Counted from the first letter of the stretch, positions 7,476 through 15,569 are shown. The stretch: DNA of 39,968 nt from Parcubacteria group bacterium (GCA_013203625.1 JABMPX010000016.1:1-39968); one strand, 5' to 3'. Made by a program: numbers and translations. Notes: generated by a model from the letters alone, not told the origin.

Positions 7476-7670
7476 ATGGAAGAAAAAATGATGGCATTGA
7501 TTGATTTGAAATGCGGCTGTCGTGGCAAATGCATAGAAGGGAAAGAAACAGGGCAATTATTGCCTATAGGCGGGAAGAATCAAGTTGATTTTAATTGTCG
7601 TGGTTGTCTTTCTCTGACAATAGGAAAAATAATTCATTTTGGTGATAATTTGAAGGTTAGCGTGGATTAG
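7476..7670 (+). CDS. Small Cys-rich protein, possible zinc ribbon
   Basis: I choose the ATG at 7476 (64 aa) rather than the track's 7437. It lies about 8 nt after AAAGGAGGG, a strong SD, and the extra upstream residues overlap the divergent def promoter region. The protein reads MEEKMMALIDLKCGCRGKC... and later FNCRGCLSLTIG; two Cys clusters (CxCxxxC and CxxC) suggest a metal-binding fold, which is inference. No family is recognised. It is followed 16 nt later by another SD-led small gene, so they are probably co-transcribed and end at the 7973 hairpin. Confidence 0.7.
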   Translation: MEEKMMALIDLKCGCRGKCIEGKETGQLLPIGGKNQVDFNCRGCLSLTIGKIIHFGDNLKVSVD

Positions 7671-7686
7671 AAAGGAGGTGAGATAA

Positions 7687-7965
7687 ATGGAATGGCAAGC
7701 AATTTGGCAAGTAATTACATCACTCTATCCGGTAGTTGTTATTTTTATTGTAATATTTTACTTATTTGTAGGAGGCACTTACGGACTTAGGCAAATAAGC
7801 AAAGACAAAGAAAGATATGGATATCGCTATGTTGGGAGAGTCAAGTTCATAAGCTGTTGTCAGGCATTCTTCATTATAATTACCTGGCTTCCAGCAGAAT
7901 CTATGAATCATTTTCTTTGTGGATTGTCTGGAGGAGAAAGTCCTTTTTTCGGAATAGATCTTTAA
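7687..7965 (+). CDS. Small membrane protein of unknown function
   Basis: A 92-aa ORF is preceded by AAAGGAGGTGA, an almost perfect SD 6 nt before the ATG. Residues about 12-32 (SLYPVVVIFIVIFYLFVGGTY) form a clear transmembrane helix. A basic loop (KDKERYGYRYVGR) and a second weakly hydrophobic segment follow. No family is recognised. It is the second gene of a two-gene unit with the Cys-rich 7476 gene. Confidence 0.65.
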   Translation: MEWQAIWQVITSLYPVVVIFIVIFYLFVGGTYGLRQISKDKERYGYRYVGRVKFISCCQAFFIIITWLPAESMNHFLCGLSGGESPFFGIDL

Positions 7966-7972
7966 ACAAATC

Positions 7973-8013
7973 AGCTTCTGCGGAACAATTAGTTCTGCGG
8001 AAGCTTTTATTTT
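7973..8013 (+). terminator. Intrinsic terminator between convergent genes
   Basis: AGCTTCTGCGGAAC-AATTA-GTTCTGCGGAAGCT is an inverted repeat with a small internal TGCG/TGCG bulge, followed on the plus strand by TTTTATTTTA. It ends the 7476-7965 unit and abuts the stop codon of the convergent 8007 gene. Confidence 0.7.
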
Positions 8014-8438
8014 ATAATCTTCCATTTTATATCTGTTTCTTTGCCAGCAAATTCTTTCCATTCGTTATCTTCTGCAATAACATACCATTTTTTTCGACTT
8101 CTTGACCAAATCATTGGTTGATTTCGGAAAAAAGGTTTTTTTACTATTTCTTTAGGTTTGAGCCGGTCCAATTCCAGCCATTTTTTAAACACTGTTTCAA
8201 TAGCATAATCCAGATTCCGCGATTTAGCCCATTTAGCCACTTTAGTAATGGCTTTTTTAGCTTCTTGGAGAGAACCAGCCAATTCTAAAAGCTGTTTGGC
8301 TGGTCTGGTGTATCTGGAATAAACTATTTTTCTTTTTTTAGCGTCATTTTTAATTTTATCCAAACTTAAACCTTTGGTTTTGAAATAATGATTAACAATT
8401 TTCTGAATTTCTGTTTCTTTTGTTTGTTTTTTAGGCAT
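8007..8438 (-). CDS. Conserved-looking basic protein of unknown function
   Basis: A 143-aa, Lys-rich soluble protein (MPKKQTKETEIQKIVNHYFKTKG...). The middle is helical (ARPAKQLLEL-type, AKKAITKVAKWAKSRNLDYAIETVFKKW). The C-terminal ~35 residues are aromatic and basic (PMIWSRSRKKWYVIAEDNEWKEF), reminiscent of a small beta-structured nucleic-acid or peptide-binding end. No family is recognised. It sits 2 nt downstream of the amrS-like gene on the same strand and is probably translated from the same mRNA. Confidence 0.65.
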   Translation of the reverse strand: MPKKQTKETEIQKIVNHYFKTKGLSLDKIKNDAKKRKIVYSRYTRPAKQLLELAGSLQEAKKAITKVAKWAKSRNLDYAIETVFKKWLELDRLKPKEIVKKPFFRNQPMIWSRSRKKWYVIAEDNEWKEFAGKETDIKWKIIK

Positions 8439-8440
8439 AA

Positions 8441-9319
8441 TTATATATTTCCTTTGTAAACATGTTTTAATCCGGTTTTTAAGCCGATTTGCTCGGCGTT
8501 TTCCAATTTTTCTAAAGAAGTGACTGGCAGATTTTTAAGTTTCCAGGATATTTCTGGAGAAAACCTGGAAATATGCCAAGGTGTTTCTGCGCCCAATTCT
8601 TTTTTAATAAATTGGGCGATTTTTTTCAGCATTTCTGTTTTATCAGTTAATCCAGGAATAATCAAGGTAGTTATTTCCAGCCAAATATTTTTTCTTTTTA
8701 GTTCTTTCAGATTTTCTAAGATTGGTTTTAGTTTGCCCCCACAGTATTTTTGATAAAAATTTTCTTCAAATGATTTTAAATCTACATTAGCTGCGTCAAG
8801 CTCGGGGATTATTAAATCTAGAGTTTGAGGACTCATAAATCCATTTGTCACCCAGATATTTTTTAGGCCCTTCTCTTTAGCTAATTTCATTGTTTTTAGG
8901 GCGTATTCTAAAAAAATTGTTGGTTCTGTGTATGTGTAGGAAATGCTTGGGCAATTATTATCTAATGCATTTTGGACAATTTTTTCTGGAGATAAAGTTT
9001 GTCCTAGGATTGGTTTATTGAGCTTTGGCGATTGTGAAATATCCCAATTCTGGCAGTTTTGACAAACAAAGTTGCAGCCAACTGTGGCTAAAGAAAGGGA
9101 ATAAGTGCCAGGCAAGAAATGATAAAGCGGTTTTTTTTCAATTGGATCAATATGCAAGGCAATTATTTTATCATAGACCAAAGAATAGAGTTTTCCGTTC
9201 TGATTTTCTTTAACTCCGCAAAGACCTCGTTGGTCTGGTAGTATAACGCAATAATGAGCGCAAGCTTGGCATTGCGCCTTTTTATCTGATAGTTTTTTAT
9301 AAAGAAGCGCTTGTTCCAT
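8441..9319 (-). CDS. amrS: AmrS-like radical SAM enzyme (AmmeMemoRadiSam family)
   Basis: The sequence matches the AmrS / PflA-like group: QCQACAHYCVILPDQRGLCGV (Cys-rich N-terminus), HIDPIEKKPLYHFLPGT, and the 4Fe-4S triad ATVGCNFVCQNCQNWDIS (CxxxCxxC). ITYTEP-like SYTYTEPTIFLEY and NVDLKSFEE follow. The family's substrate is uncertain. I take ATG 9319; the track start 9322 is an adjacent GTG. The protein ends at ...LKHVYKGNI, so the C-terminal CPNCG-type segment that I recall in longer members (~330 aa) is missing. No AmmeMemo partner domains are in the window. Confidence 0.85.
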   Translation of the reverse strand: MEQALLYKKLSDKKAQCQACAHYCVILPDQRGLCGVKENQNGKLYSLVYDKIIALHIDPIEKKPLYHFLPGTYSLSLATVGCNFVCQNCQNWDISQSPKLNKPILGQTLSPEKIVQNALDNNCPSISYTYTEPTIFLEYALKTMKLAKEKGLKNIWVTNGFMSPQTLDLIIPELDAANVDLKSFEENFYQKYCGGKLKPILENLKELKRKNIWLEITTLIIPGLTDKTEMLKKIAQFIKKELGAETPWHISRFSPEISWKLKNLPVTSLEKLENAEQIGLKTGLKHVYKGNI

Positions 9320-9327
9320 CACTTTTA

Positions 9328-9357
9328 ATTATACTCTTGCTTTGATATACTTCAAGT
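9328..9357. promoter_or_regulatory. Overlapping divergent promoters of amrS and wecG
   Basis: Minus strand: TTGAAG (9355-9350), 16 nt, TATAAT (9333-9328), 8 nt before the amrS ATG. Plus strand: TATACT (9346-9351) ends exactly 6 nt before the wecG ATG, with only a weak TTTTAA -35. The two promoters overlap within 38 bp, so they cannot both be occupied at once. Confidence 0.6.
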
Positions 9358-10080
9358 ATGAAGATTTTAGGAGTAAAAATAGATAATTTAACTATGAATG
9401 AAGTCCTTTGGAAAATAAAAGGTTTTTTAGAAGATGGCAAACAGCATTATATTGTTACGCCTAATCCAGAGTTTTTAGTTAAAGCGCAGGAAGATAAAGA
9501 ATTTAAAAAAATTCTTAATAAAGCAGACTTAGCAGTTCCAGATGGCATTGGTTTGGTTTTTGCTTCTTGGTTTTTAGGTGAACCCATTAAAGAACGTATA
9601 ACAGGAGTGGATTTAATGGAAGAAATTTGCAAGAAAGCGGCTCAAGAAAAATGGCAAGTTTTTTTATTAGGCGCTGAGGAAGGAGTAGCAAAAAAAGCAG
9701 CAGAAAATTTGAGGAGGAAGTATGAGGGGTTGCAAGTAGTAGACATAAGGACAGTCCTTGAAATGACGTCCTTTTGCATAAGGACGTCATTTCAAGGACT
9801 GTCCTTATTATTTGTCGCTTTAGGGATGCCTAAACAAGAAAAATGGATTGTCCATAATTTAAAAAAAATGCCTTCAGTTAAATTGGCTATTGGCATAGGC
9901 GGGGCTTTTGATTTCATAGCCGGCCGGATTAAAAGGGCGCCTAAATTTATACGCTCAATTGGAATGGAATGGCTTTGGCGGTTAATTCTTCAGCCATGGA
10001 GAATTAGGCGTATTTTTAAAGCAGTAATTAAATTCCCTTTATCAGTTTTGTTTTATAAATTTCACAAGAACAGTTCTTAA
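9358..10080 (+). CDS. WecG/TagA/CpsF-family glycosyltransferase interrupted in frame by a palindromic element
   Basis: The family (GT26) transfers N-acetylmannosamine(uronate)-type sugars onto lipid-linked intermediates at the membrane. Conserved blocks are VTPNPEFLVKAQED, ADLAVPDGIGLVFASWFLG, ERITGVDLMEEIC, VFLLGAEEGVAKKAAENL, LFVALGMPKQEKWI and GIGGAFDFIAGRIKRAPKF..GMEWLWRL. Between LQVV (about residue 128) and LFVALG the family normally has about 30 residues including a G-F loop. Here residues 130-150 are encoded by a 64-bp perfect palindrome and read as TVLEMTSFCIRTSFQGL. The frame stays open, but a conserved segment is lost, so function is doubtful. Probably leaderless. Confidence 0.85.
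   Translation: MKILGVKIDNLTMNEVLWKIKGFLEDGKQHYIVTPNPEFLVKAQEDKEFKKILNKADLAVPDGIGLVFASWFLGEPIKERITGVDLMEEICKKAAQEKWQVFLLGAEEGVAKKAAENLRRKYEGLQVVDIRTVLEMTSFCIRTSFQGLSLLFVALGMPKQEKWIVHNLKKMPSVKLAIGIGGAFDFIAGRIKRAPKFIRSIGMEWLWRLILQPWRIRRIFKAVIKFPLSVLFYKFHKNSS
9745..9808. repeat. REPIN-like palindromic element, copy 2 (inside wecG)
   Basis: Two perfect 29-bp inverted arms flank TTGCAT. The ends are the palindromes AAGGACAGTCCTT and AAGGACTGTCCTT. It is almost identical to 6924-6987. The arms carry no mismatch, which suggests recent arrival or selection for structure. Both strands encode nearly the same peptide (MTSFCIRTSFQG / MTSLCKRTSFQG). Confidence 0.92.
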
Positions 10081-10170
10081 ATGGGTTTATCCACAGTCAA
10101 CACTTTCTATTTTATAAAAAATGTTGTATTATTATAGTAAGTAAATAATTAAAAGAAAGGAGATAAAATT

Positions 10171-10362
10171 ATGAGTATATGGATATGGATAATAATTGCT
10201 TTAGTTGCTATTGTTATTTTATTCTTTGCTTTTAAGCCAAAGAAGAAAGAAACAGGAACAGAAGACATTTCTACTCCTGAAGCTCCTGAACCAGTTGAAA
10301 TGCCAGCTGAGACACCAGAAGATTCTTCTGATTCTTCTGAAGAAGAAAAGCCAATGCAATAA
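10171..10362 (+). CDS. Small single-pass membrane protein with acidic tail
   Basis: A 63-aa protein: a transmembrane helix at residues 3-21 (IWIWIIIALVAIVILFFAF), KPKKK as the cytoplasmic stop-transfer, then a Glu/Pro/Ser-rich disordered tail (APEPVEMPAETPEDSSDSSEEE). AAAGGAG 8-9 nt upstream is a good SD, and TATTATTATAGT upstream may be its -10. It is a monocistronic unit closed by the 10389 terminator. No family is recognised; small membrane proteins of this composition are frequent in CPR genomes. Confidence 0.75.
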   Translation: MSIWIWIIIALVAIVILFFAFKPKKKETGTEDISTPEAPEPVEMPAETPEDSSDSSEEEKPMQ

Positions 10363-10388
10363 ATCGTAAAACCAAATTCTAAGTGGAT

Positions 10389-10430
10389 AAAAATCTGACT
10401 GCTTTTAAAGTTTGTCAGATTTTTGTTTTA
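10389..10430 (+). terminator. Intrinsic terminator
   Basis: AAAAATCTGAC, a loop of about 14 nt, then GTCAGATTTTT and TGTTTTA: an 11-bp perfect stem running into T residues, 26 nt after the 63-aa gene. Its tail overlaps the -35 of the mreC promoter. Confidence 0.85.
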
Positions 10431-10451
10431 TGACAGTAGTTGTGCTAATAT
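10423..10451 (+). promoter_or_regulatory. mreC promoter, probably leaderless
   Basis: TTGTTT (10423-10428), 17 nt, TAATAT (10446-10451), then AAATTC and the ATG. The 6-nt gap leaves no room for an SD, and none is seen. Confidence 0.55.
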
Positions 10452-10457
10452 AAATTC

Positions 10458-11252
10458 ATGAAAAAGATTTTTAAGCATCCTTTAATTTTATCATTATTAG
10501 TAATAGTAGTTTTGTTTTTTTTGAATTACCAAGGATTATTAAAAAGACCTCAAGATATTTTTTTTCGATTATTTGCTCCAGCGCAAAAAATAATTTACAA
10601 GGGCTCTTTAAAAGCTAGTAATTTTTTTGATTCTATTAATTCAATTAATAATCTTAATCAGGAGAATGCCAAATTAAAGCAGGAAAACGCAGATTTTTTA
10701 AACAGAATTATCCAGCTAAAAGAAGTGGCCTTAGAAAATGAATTTCTTCGCGAGCAAATGGATTTGCCAGATTCAGGAACAAAACAGCTTGTTTTAGCTG
10801 ATGTTGTTGGGCAGGATTCATCTGGCTCAGGAAAATATATTTTAATCAACAAAGGAGAAAAACACGGGGTTAAAAAAAAGGCAGCTGTTATTACAGCTGG
10901 CGATATCTTAGTTGGACAAATAATTGAATTAACTGATTCTTTTTCAAAGGTTCAACTAATTACTGATTCTAATAGCAGGATTAATGCTTTAATCCAAGAA
11001 TCAAGAATAACAGGTTTAGTTAAAGGCAATCAAGGATTGAGTTTGATTATTGATTTATTGCCGCAAGGACAAAATATTAAAGATGGAGAAATAGTAATTA
11101 CTTCTGGATTGGCTGAATTATTTCCAAAGGGATTGCTTATTGGCCAGATTCAACAAGTTCTCTTTTCTGATGTTCAGATTTCTCAAAAAGCTAAAATTAA
11201 GCCAGCTGCAGATTTTAATAAACTGGAAAAAGTTTTTGTGATAATTAATTAA
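10458..11252 (+). CDS. mreC: Rod shape-determining protein MreC
   Basis: MreC is a periplasm-facing scaffold of the elongation machinery linking MreB/MreD with PBP2. The 264-aa protein has a transmembrane helix at residues 9-25 (LILSLLVIVVLFFLNYQG), a coiled coil (NNLNQENAKLKQENADFLNRIIQLKE), and two beta domains with ADVVGQDSSGSGKYILINKGEKHGVKKKAAVI and VLVGQI / GLVKGNQGLSLIIDLLPQ / DGEIVITSGLAELFPKGLLIGQI, the usual MreC core. It heads mreC-mreD-PBP2. A palindromic element separates it from mreD. Confidence 0.95.
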   Translation: MKKIFKHPLILSLLVIVVLFFLNYQGLLKRPQDIFFRLFAPAQKIIYKGSLKASNFFDSINSINNLNQENAKLKQENADFLNRIIQLKEVALENEFLREQMDLPDSGTKQLVLADVVGQDSSGSGKYILINKGEKHGVKKKAAVITAGDILVGQIIELTDSFSKVQLITDSNSRINALIQESRITGLVKGNQGLSLIIDLLPQGQNIKDGEIVITSGLAELFPKGLLIGQIQQVLFSDVQISQKAKIKPAADFNKLEKVFVIIN

Positions 11253-11254
11253 TC

Positions 11255-11349
11255 AAGGACAGTCCTTGAAATTAACTTTTTGCTCTTGCTTTACTTTTTG
11301 TTCGCGCTTTACCCTAAAGGGCTCCGACGCGTCTCACAAAAAGCAAAGC
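11255..11349. repeat. Degenerate palindromic element between mreC and mreD
   Basis: It begins with the REPIN-type end AAGGACAGTCCTTGAAAT (11255-11272), but no matching right arm follows. A second inverted repeat follows, GCTTTACTTTTTGT (11288) against ACAAAAAGCAAAGC (11336), around CTTTACCCTAAAG. The track's 11266 start for mreD lies inside this element. It is probably a decayed or composite insertion. Confidence 0.6.
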
Positions 11350-11382
11350 AATCGCTTTAGATTAAAAACTATCTTTATAGCC

Positions 11383-11862
11383 ATGAAACCTTTTTTGATT
11401 ATTTTAATTTTGTTGTTAGCAATAATTCTACAGACAACTGCTGCTCCTTTTTTATCTATTTCAGGGAATAGCCCTAATTTGGTCTTAGTCCTGATTTTGA
11501 TTTTAGTTACTTTTAAGGATTTTAAGGAAATATGGTGGAACGTTGTTCTGGCCGGCTTGTTTTTAGAATTATTTTCAGGACTTATTTTCGGTCTAATCAG
11601 TTTGAGCTTGATTGGGTCTGTTTATTTAATTGATTGGCTTAAGAAAAACTTTTCAACAATTAAATTTTGGCTCAGAACTGGTTTTATCGGTTTAGGCATT
11701 TTGGCTTACAACTTGCTTTTAATCAGTTTAGGCAGATTATTCCATATTGATTTGTTTTTTAATTTAAAATATTTGTTTATTAATATAATTTATAATCTAT
11801 TAATAATGATTATATTTTTCTTTTTAGGATATGTCGCGAAAAAAGTATTTTATCAAAAATAA
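11383..11862 (+). CDS. mreD: Rod shape-determining protein MreD
   Basis: The real start is the ATG at 11383 (MKPFLIILILLLA); the 39 residues before it in the track ORF translate a palindromic repeat and are Cys/Phe-rich noise. The 159-aa protein is almost entirely hydrophobic with about five membrane helices, SGNSPNLVLVLILILVTFKD (the family's N-P-D-L-like stretch) and an LFSGLIFGLISLS turn. MreD is the integral membrane member of the Mre complex. The end overlaps the start of the PBP2 gene by 32 nt. Confidence 0.88.
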   Translation: MKPFLIILILLLAIILQTTAAPFLSISGNSPNLVLVLILILVTFKDFKEIWWNVVLAGLFLELFSGLIFGLISLSLIGSVYLIDWLKKNFSTIKFWLRTGFIGLGILAYNLLLISLGRLFHIDLFFNLKYLFINIIYNLLIMIIFFFLGYVAKKVFYQK

Positions 11863-13768
11863 AGTTAAGGAGAATGTTGAAGCAGAGGAGATTTTTTTGG
11901 ATGCAGAAGCAATTCGCTCTTTAGAAGAAAAAGGAAAATTAGAAAAACCAATTAAGCGCCGTAATTTTATTTTATTTTACATTGTTATTATCTTCGGCTT
12001 ATTGATTTTGCTTTCCAGAGCAGGTTATTTGCAAATTATTAAGGGAGAGTATTATCAGAATCTGGCCCAAGGAAATAAATTAAGAATTTATTCCATATTT
12101 GCCCCGCGAGGAATTATTTATGATTATTCCGGCAAAGCCTTAGTCCGCAATATTCCAAGATTTGATTTAGTGGTTAATTTAGTTGATTTTTTAGATAATT
12201 CAGATTTAATTCAAGAAGAAATTTTAGAAAGAATAATTAATATTGTTAATCAGCAGGACTTAGGGACAAAAGAGGAATTAAAACAGGAAATAGAAGAAGC
12301 TCACAGCCAAATGAGCCAATTAGTTTTAATTAAAGGAGTTGAACGAACAGCAGCTTTAATTTTAGAAAGTTTAATTGATGATTGGCCAGGATTGCGAATA
12401 GAGAAAAATGCTCAGCGAGAATATATTTTCACTCCTTATTCCTCCCATATACTAGGATATACAGGGCAAGTTGATCCAGATGATTTAGATAATTATCCAG
12501 ATTATTCATCAAATGATCAAATCGGAAAAACAGGTTTAGAACGCCAATATGATAGCTTTTTACGGGGAGAATTAGGCCAAGACCAGATAGAAGTAGATCA
12601 TTTGGGCAAAACCCAGAAATTATTAGTTAGTAAATCAGCCCAGCCTGGCCAGGGCTTGCTTCTTTTTGTGAATCAGGATTTGCAGGAAAAACTCTATCAA
12701 GCATTAAATAAAATACTTGATAAGCTGTTTTATGAAGACAAATCAAAAAAAGCAGTTGGCTTGGTAATTGATCCTAATAATGGAGGGGTTTTAGCATTAG
12801 TTAGTTTACCTGATTTTGATAATAATCTTTTTGCCCAAGGAATATCCCAAGAGAATTTGAATTTTTTAGAAAATAGTTTAAGCTATCCTTTTTTAAACAG
12901 AGCTTTAGCTGGTCAGTATCCATCTGGGTCAATAATAAAGCCATTGATTGCAGCAGCAGCTTTAGAAGAAAAGATTATCAGTCCTAACAGACAAATTAAT
13001 TGCCAAGGGGCAATAAATATTGTTAATAAATATAATCCTCAGATAGTATATAACTTTCCTGACTGGAAAACCCATGGATTAACTGATATGATTAAAGCAA
13101 TTGCTGAATCTTGTAATATTTATTTTTATACTATTAGCGGCGGTCATGGGGGAATAGACGGGCTTGGAGATGAGAAAATTAAGGAATATTTGCAGTATTT
13201 TGGATTAGGCCAGGCAACTCAAATAGATCTGCCTCATGAAGAAATCGGTTTAATTCCAGACAGAAATTGGAAAGAAGAAAATAAGCCGGATGAAGAATGG
13301 TATCTTGGAGATACTTATCATTTGGCTATTGGCCAAGGAGATGTTTTAGTTACTCCTTTGCAAATGGCCATGGCTATAGCAAGTATTGCTAATAATGGCA
13401 TTCTATACAAACCACAAATAGTTGATAAAATTATTGATTTGGATAAGAATGTTTTGGAAGATATGCCCACACAAGTTATTAAAGAGAATTTTATTCAGTT
13501 GCAGAATATTAAAGTAGTCCAGGAAGGAATGAGACAAGCTGTTTTAAGCGGTTCAGCTCGGTCTTTATCTGATTTGTCTGTTGAAGTGGCTGGTAAAACA
13601 GGCACAGCCCAATTTGGAACAAAAGGAGAAACTCATGCTTGGTTTGTTGGATTTGCCCCTTATGACAATCCAGAAATTGTTTTGGTTATTTTAATAGAAG
13701 GCGGCGGCGGCGGAGACGAATCAGCTGTGCCAGTTGCCAAAGAAGTATTTAAGTGGTATTTTAGATAA
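11831..13768 (+). CDS. mrdA: Penicillin-binding protein 2 (elongasome transpeptidase)
   Basis: A class B PBP cross-linking peptidoglycan with MreC/MreD and RodA. Residues about 45-67 are a membrane anchor. The pedestal domain has ANDxN-type FAPRGIIYDYSGKALVRNIP and TPYSSHILGYTGQVD. The transpeptidase motifs are all present: SxxK as PSGSIIKPL, SxN as ESCNIYFYT, and KTG as AGKTGTAQFG. At 645 aa it is normal. HLAIGQGDVLVTPLQMAMA, a PBP2 hallmark, is also seen. It overlaps mreD by 32 nt. Confidence 0.95.
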   Translation: MSRKKYFIKNKVKENVEAEEIFLDAEAIRSLEEKGKLEKPIKRRNFILFYIVIIFGLLILLSRAGYLQIIKGEYYQNLAQGNKLRIYSIFAPRGIIYDYSGKALVRNIPRFDLVVNLVDFLDNSDLIQEEILERIINIVNQQDLGTKEELKQEIEEAHSQMSQLVLIKGVERTAALILESLIDDWPGLRIEKNAQREYIFTPYSSHILGYTGQVDPDDLDNYPDYSSNDQIGKTGLERQYDSFLRGELGQDQIEVDHLGKTQKLLVSKSAQPGQGLLLFVNQDLQEKLYQALNKILDKLFYEDKSKKAVGLVIDPNNGGVLALVSLPDFDNNLFAQGISQENLNFLENSLSYPFLNRALAGQYPSGSIIKPLIAAAALEEKIISPNRQINCQGAINIVNKYNPQIVYNFPDWKTHGLTDMIKAIAESCNIYFYTISGGHGGIDGLGDEKIKEYLQYFGLGQATQIDLPHEEIGLIPDRNWKEENKPDEEWYLGDTYHLAIGQGDVLVTPLQMAMAIASIANNGILYKPQIVDKIIDLDKNVLEDMPTQVIKENFIQLQNIKVVQEGMRQAVLSGSARSLSDLSVEVAGKTGTAQFGTKGETHAWFVGFAPYDNPEIVLVILIEGGGGGDESAVPVAKEVFKWYFR

Positions 13769-13780
13769 TAAATTATACTT

Positions 13781-14263
13781 ATGAAATATATTTCTCCAGA
13801 AGGTTTTAAAAAATTAAAAGAAGAATTAGAAGAAAGAAAAACCATTAAACGACAGGAAATTGCTGAACGTCTTGGAGAAGCAAAATCTTTGGGCGATTTA
13901 AGCGAGAATGCTGAATATGCAGCAGCTAAAGATGACCAATCATTTAACGAAGGGAAAATTTTAGAATTAGAACAGATTACTAAAGAAGCAAATTTAATTA
14001 AACCAAGCCAGAGAGGCAAAAAGAAAATTCAAATGGGTTCAGTTGTCGAAGTAAAATTGATAAAAGGAAAAGCTAATAAAGCGATTCTTACTGGGAAACA
14101 GTCCTTTATGGTTGTCGGCTTTCATGAAGCAAATCCGTCTAATGGTAAAATTTCTAATGAATCGCCTTTGGGACAGGCCTTTTTTGGCCATGGGATTGGT
14201 GATATAATAGAAGTAGAAACGCCAAAAGGGAAAATGAAATATAAAATAGTTAGCATAAAGTAA
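13781..14263 (+). CDS. greA: Transcription elongation factor GreA
   Basis: GreA enters the RNA polymerase secondary channel and stimulates cleavage of backtracked RNA. The 160-aa protein has the N-terminal coiled coil (MKYISPEGFKKLKEELEERK..., EIAERLGEAKSLGDLSENAEYAAAKDDQSFNEGKILELE) with the acidic DLSENAEY tip, and the C-terminal FKBP-like globular domain (QMGSVVEV, SNGKISNESPLGQAFFGHGIGDIIEVETPKG). It starts 12 nt after mrdA and ends 2 nt before lysS, so the three are likely co-transcribed. Confidence 0.97.
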   Translation: MKYISPEGFKKLKEELEERKTIKRQEIAERLGEAKSLGDLSENAEYAAAKDDQSFNEGKILELEQITKEANLIKPSQRGKKKIQMGSVVEVKLIKGKANKAILTGKQSFMVVGFHEANPSNGKISNESPLGQAFFGHGIGDIIEVETPKGKMKYKIVSIK

Positions 14264-14265
14264 AA

Positions 14266-15552
14266 ATGTCTTCTATCCAATCAATAAAAAAGAATAGAAT
14301 TAAGAAATTGGAAAATATTCAGGAGCAGGGAATTAATCCTTATCCAGCTAAGGTTAATAGAACTTGTACTTGTGAAGAAGCAATTAATCAATTTGAAGAA
14401 TTGGCCAAGCAGGAGAAAGAACTGTTTTTAGTTGGAAGATTAAAAGCCATTCGCGTACATGGCGGTTCTGCTTTTGCTAATATTGAAGATAGTTCAGCTC
14501 AATTTCAAGCTTATTTTAAAAAGGATGAAATAGGGGATAAAAAATTCAGCTTTTTCCAGGATAATTTTGATATAGGAGATTTTATTGAAGTTAAAGGAAC
14601 GCTTTTCTTAACCAAAAAAGGAGAAAAAACATTATTAGTTAAAGATTATCGCATTCTAGCTAAAAGCCTATTGTCATTGCCAGAGAAATGGCATGGATTG
14701 AAAGACGTTGAAGAAAGATTCCGGAAAAGATATTTGGATTTGCTTATGAATGAAAAGATAAGAGATATTTTTAAGAAACGAAGCGAAATTATTAAGAATA
14801 TAAGAAGTTTTTTGGATGAGAATAAATTTATTGAAGTAGAAACACCAATCTTGCAATCATTGTATGGAGGAGCCAGTGCTCGACCTTTCAAGACGCATCT
14901 AAATGCTTTGGATATAGATTTGTATTTAAGAATCGCTCCAGAACTGTATTTAAAGAGATTGTTAGTAGGCGGCTATGAGCGTGTTTTTGAAATCGGCCGG
15001 TGCTTTAGAAACGAAGGCATGGATAGAGAGCATAATCCTGATTTTACGATGTTGGAATGTTATGCAGCTTATTGGGATTTGGAGAATTTAATAAAGTTTA
15101 TGGAAAAAATGATGAATTGTCTTGACCCAAAAGTTTTTCCAAAAAAATGGGCTCGAGTGGAATACGGAGAAATTGTTAAAAATGGCGATGAAAAAGAAAG
15201 CTTTTCTAAAATTAAAAAACCAACTTTTGTGCTGCATATACCAAACATTCCTCTCTGTAAAAAAGGAAAAGCGCTTCAAGGAATTGTTCACGGGATAGAA
15301 TTGATTAAGGCCTTTACTGAACAAAATAATCCATTAGAGCAAAGAGAATCCTTTGAAAAACAAGAGGCATTACACAAAAAAGGGAATAAAGAAGCGCAAA
15401 GATTGGATGAAGATTTTTTGGAAGCCATGGAATATGGCATGCCGCCAGCAGCTGGATTTGGCATGGGGCTGGATCGTTTAGTCGCTTTATTAACTGATTC
15501 ACACAGTTTAAGAGAAGCAATTTTGTTTCCTTTGATGAGACCGAAAAAATAA
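14266..15552 (+). CDS. lysS: Lysyl-tRNA synthetase, class II (compact)
   Basis: It charges tRNA-Lys. The N-terminal OB anticodon-binding domain shows VGRLKAIRVHGGSAFANIED. Class II motif 1 is near FLDENKFIEVETPILQ, motif 2 is FEIGRCFRNEGMDREHNPDFTMLECYAAY and motif 3 is GFGMGLDRLVALLTDSHSLREAILFP. At 428 aa it is shorter than the usual ~490-500; the reduction is between motifs 2 and 3, where the insertion domain seems trimmed (CLDPKVFPKKWARVEYGEIV). All catalytic blocks are intact. It begins 2 nt after greA. Confidence 0.95.
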   Translation: MSSIQSIKKNRIKKLENIQEQGINPYPAKVNRTCTCEEAINQFEELAKQEKELFLVGRLKAIRVHGGSAFANIEDSSAQFQAYFKKDEIGDKKFSFFQDNFDIGDFIEVKGTLFLTKKGEKTLLVKDYRILAKSLLSLPEKWHGLKDVEERFRKRYLDLLMNEKIRDIFKKRSEIIKNIRSFLDENKFIEVETPILQSLYGGASARPFKTHLNALDIDLYLRIAPELYLKRLLVGGYERVFEIGRCFRNEGMDREHNPDFTMLECYAAYWDLENLIKFMEKMMNCLDPKVFPKKWARVEYGEIVKNGDEKESFSKIKKPTFVLHIPNIPLCKKGKALQGIVHGIELIKAFTEQNNPLEQRESFEKQEALHKKGNKEAQRLDEDFLEAMEYGMPPAAGFGMGLDRLVALLTDSHSLREAILFPLMRPKK

Positions 15553-15569
15553 TTTTAAATTGATATTCT

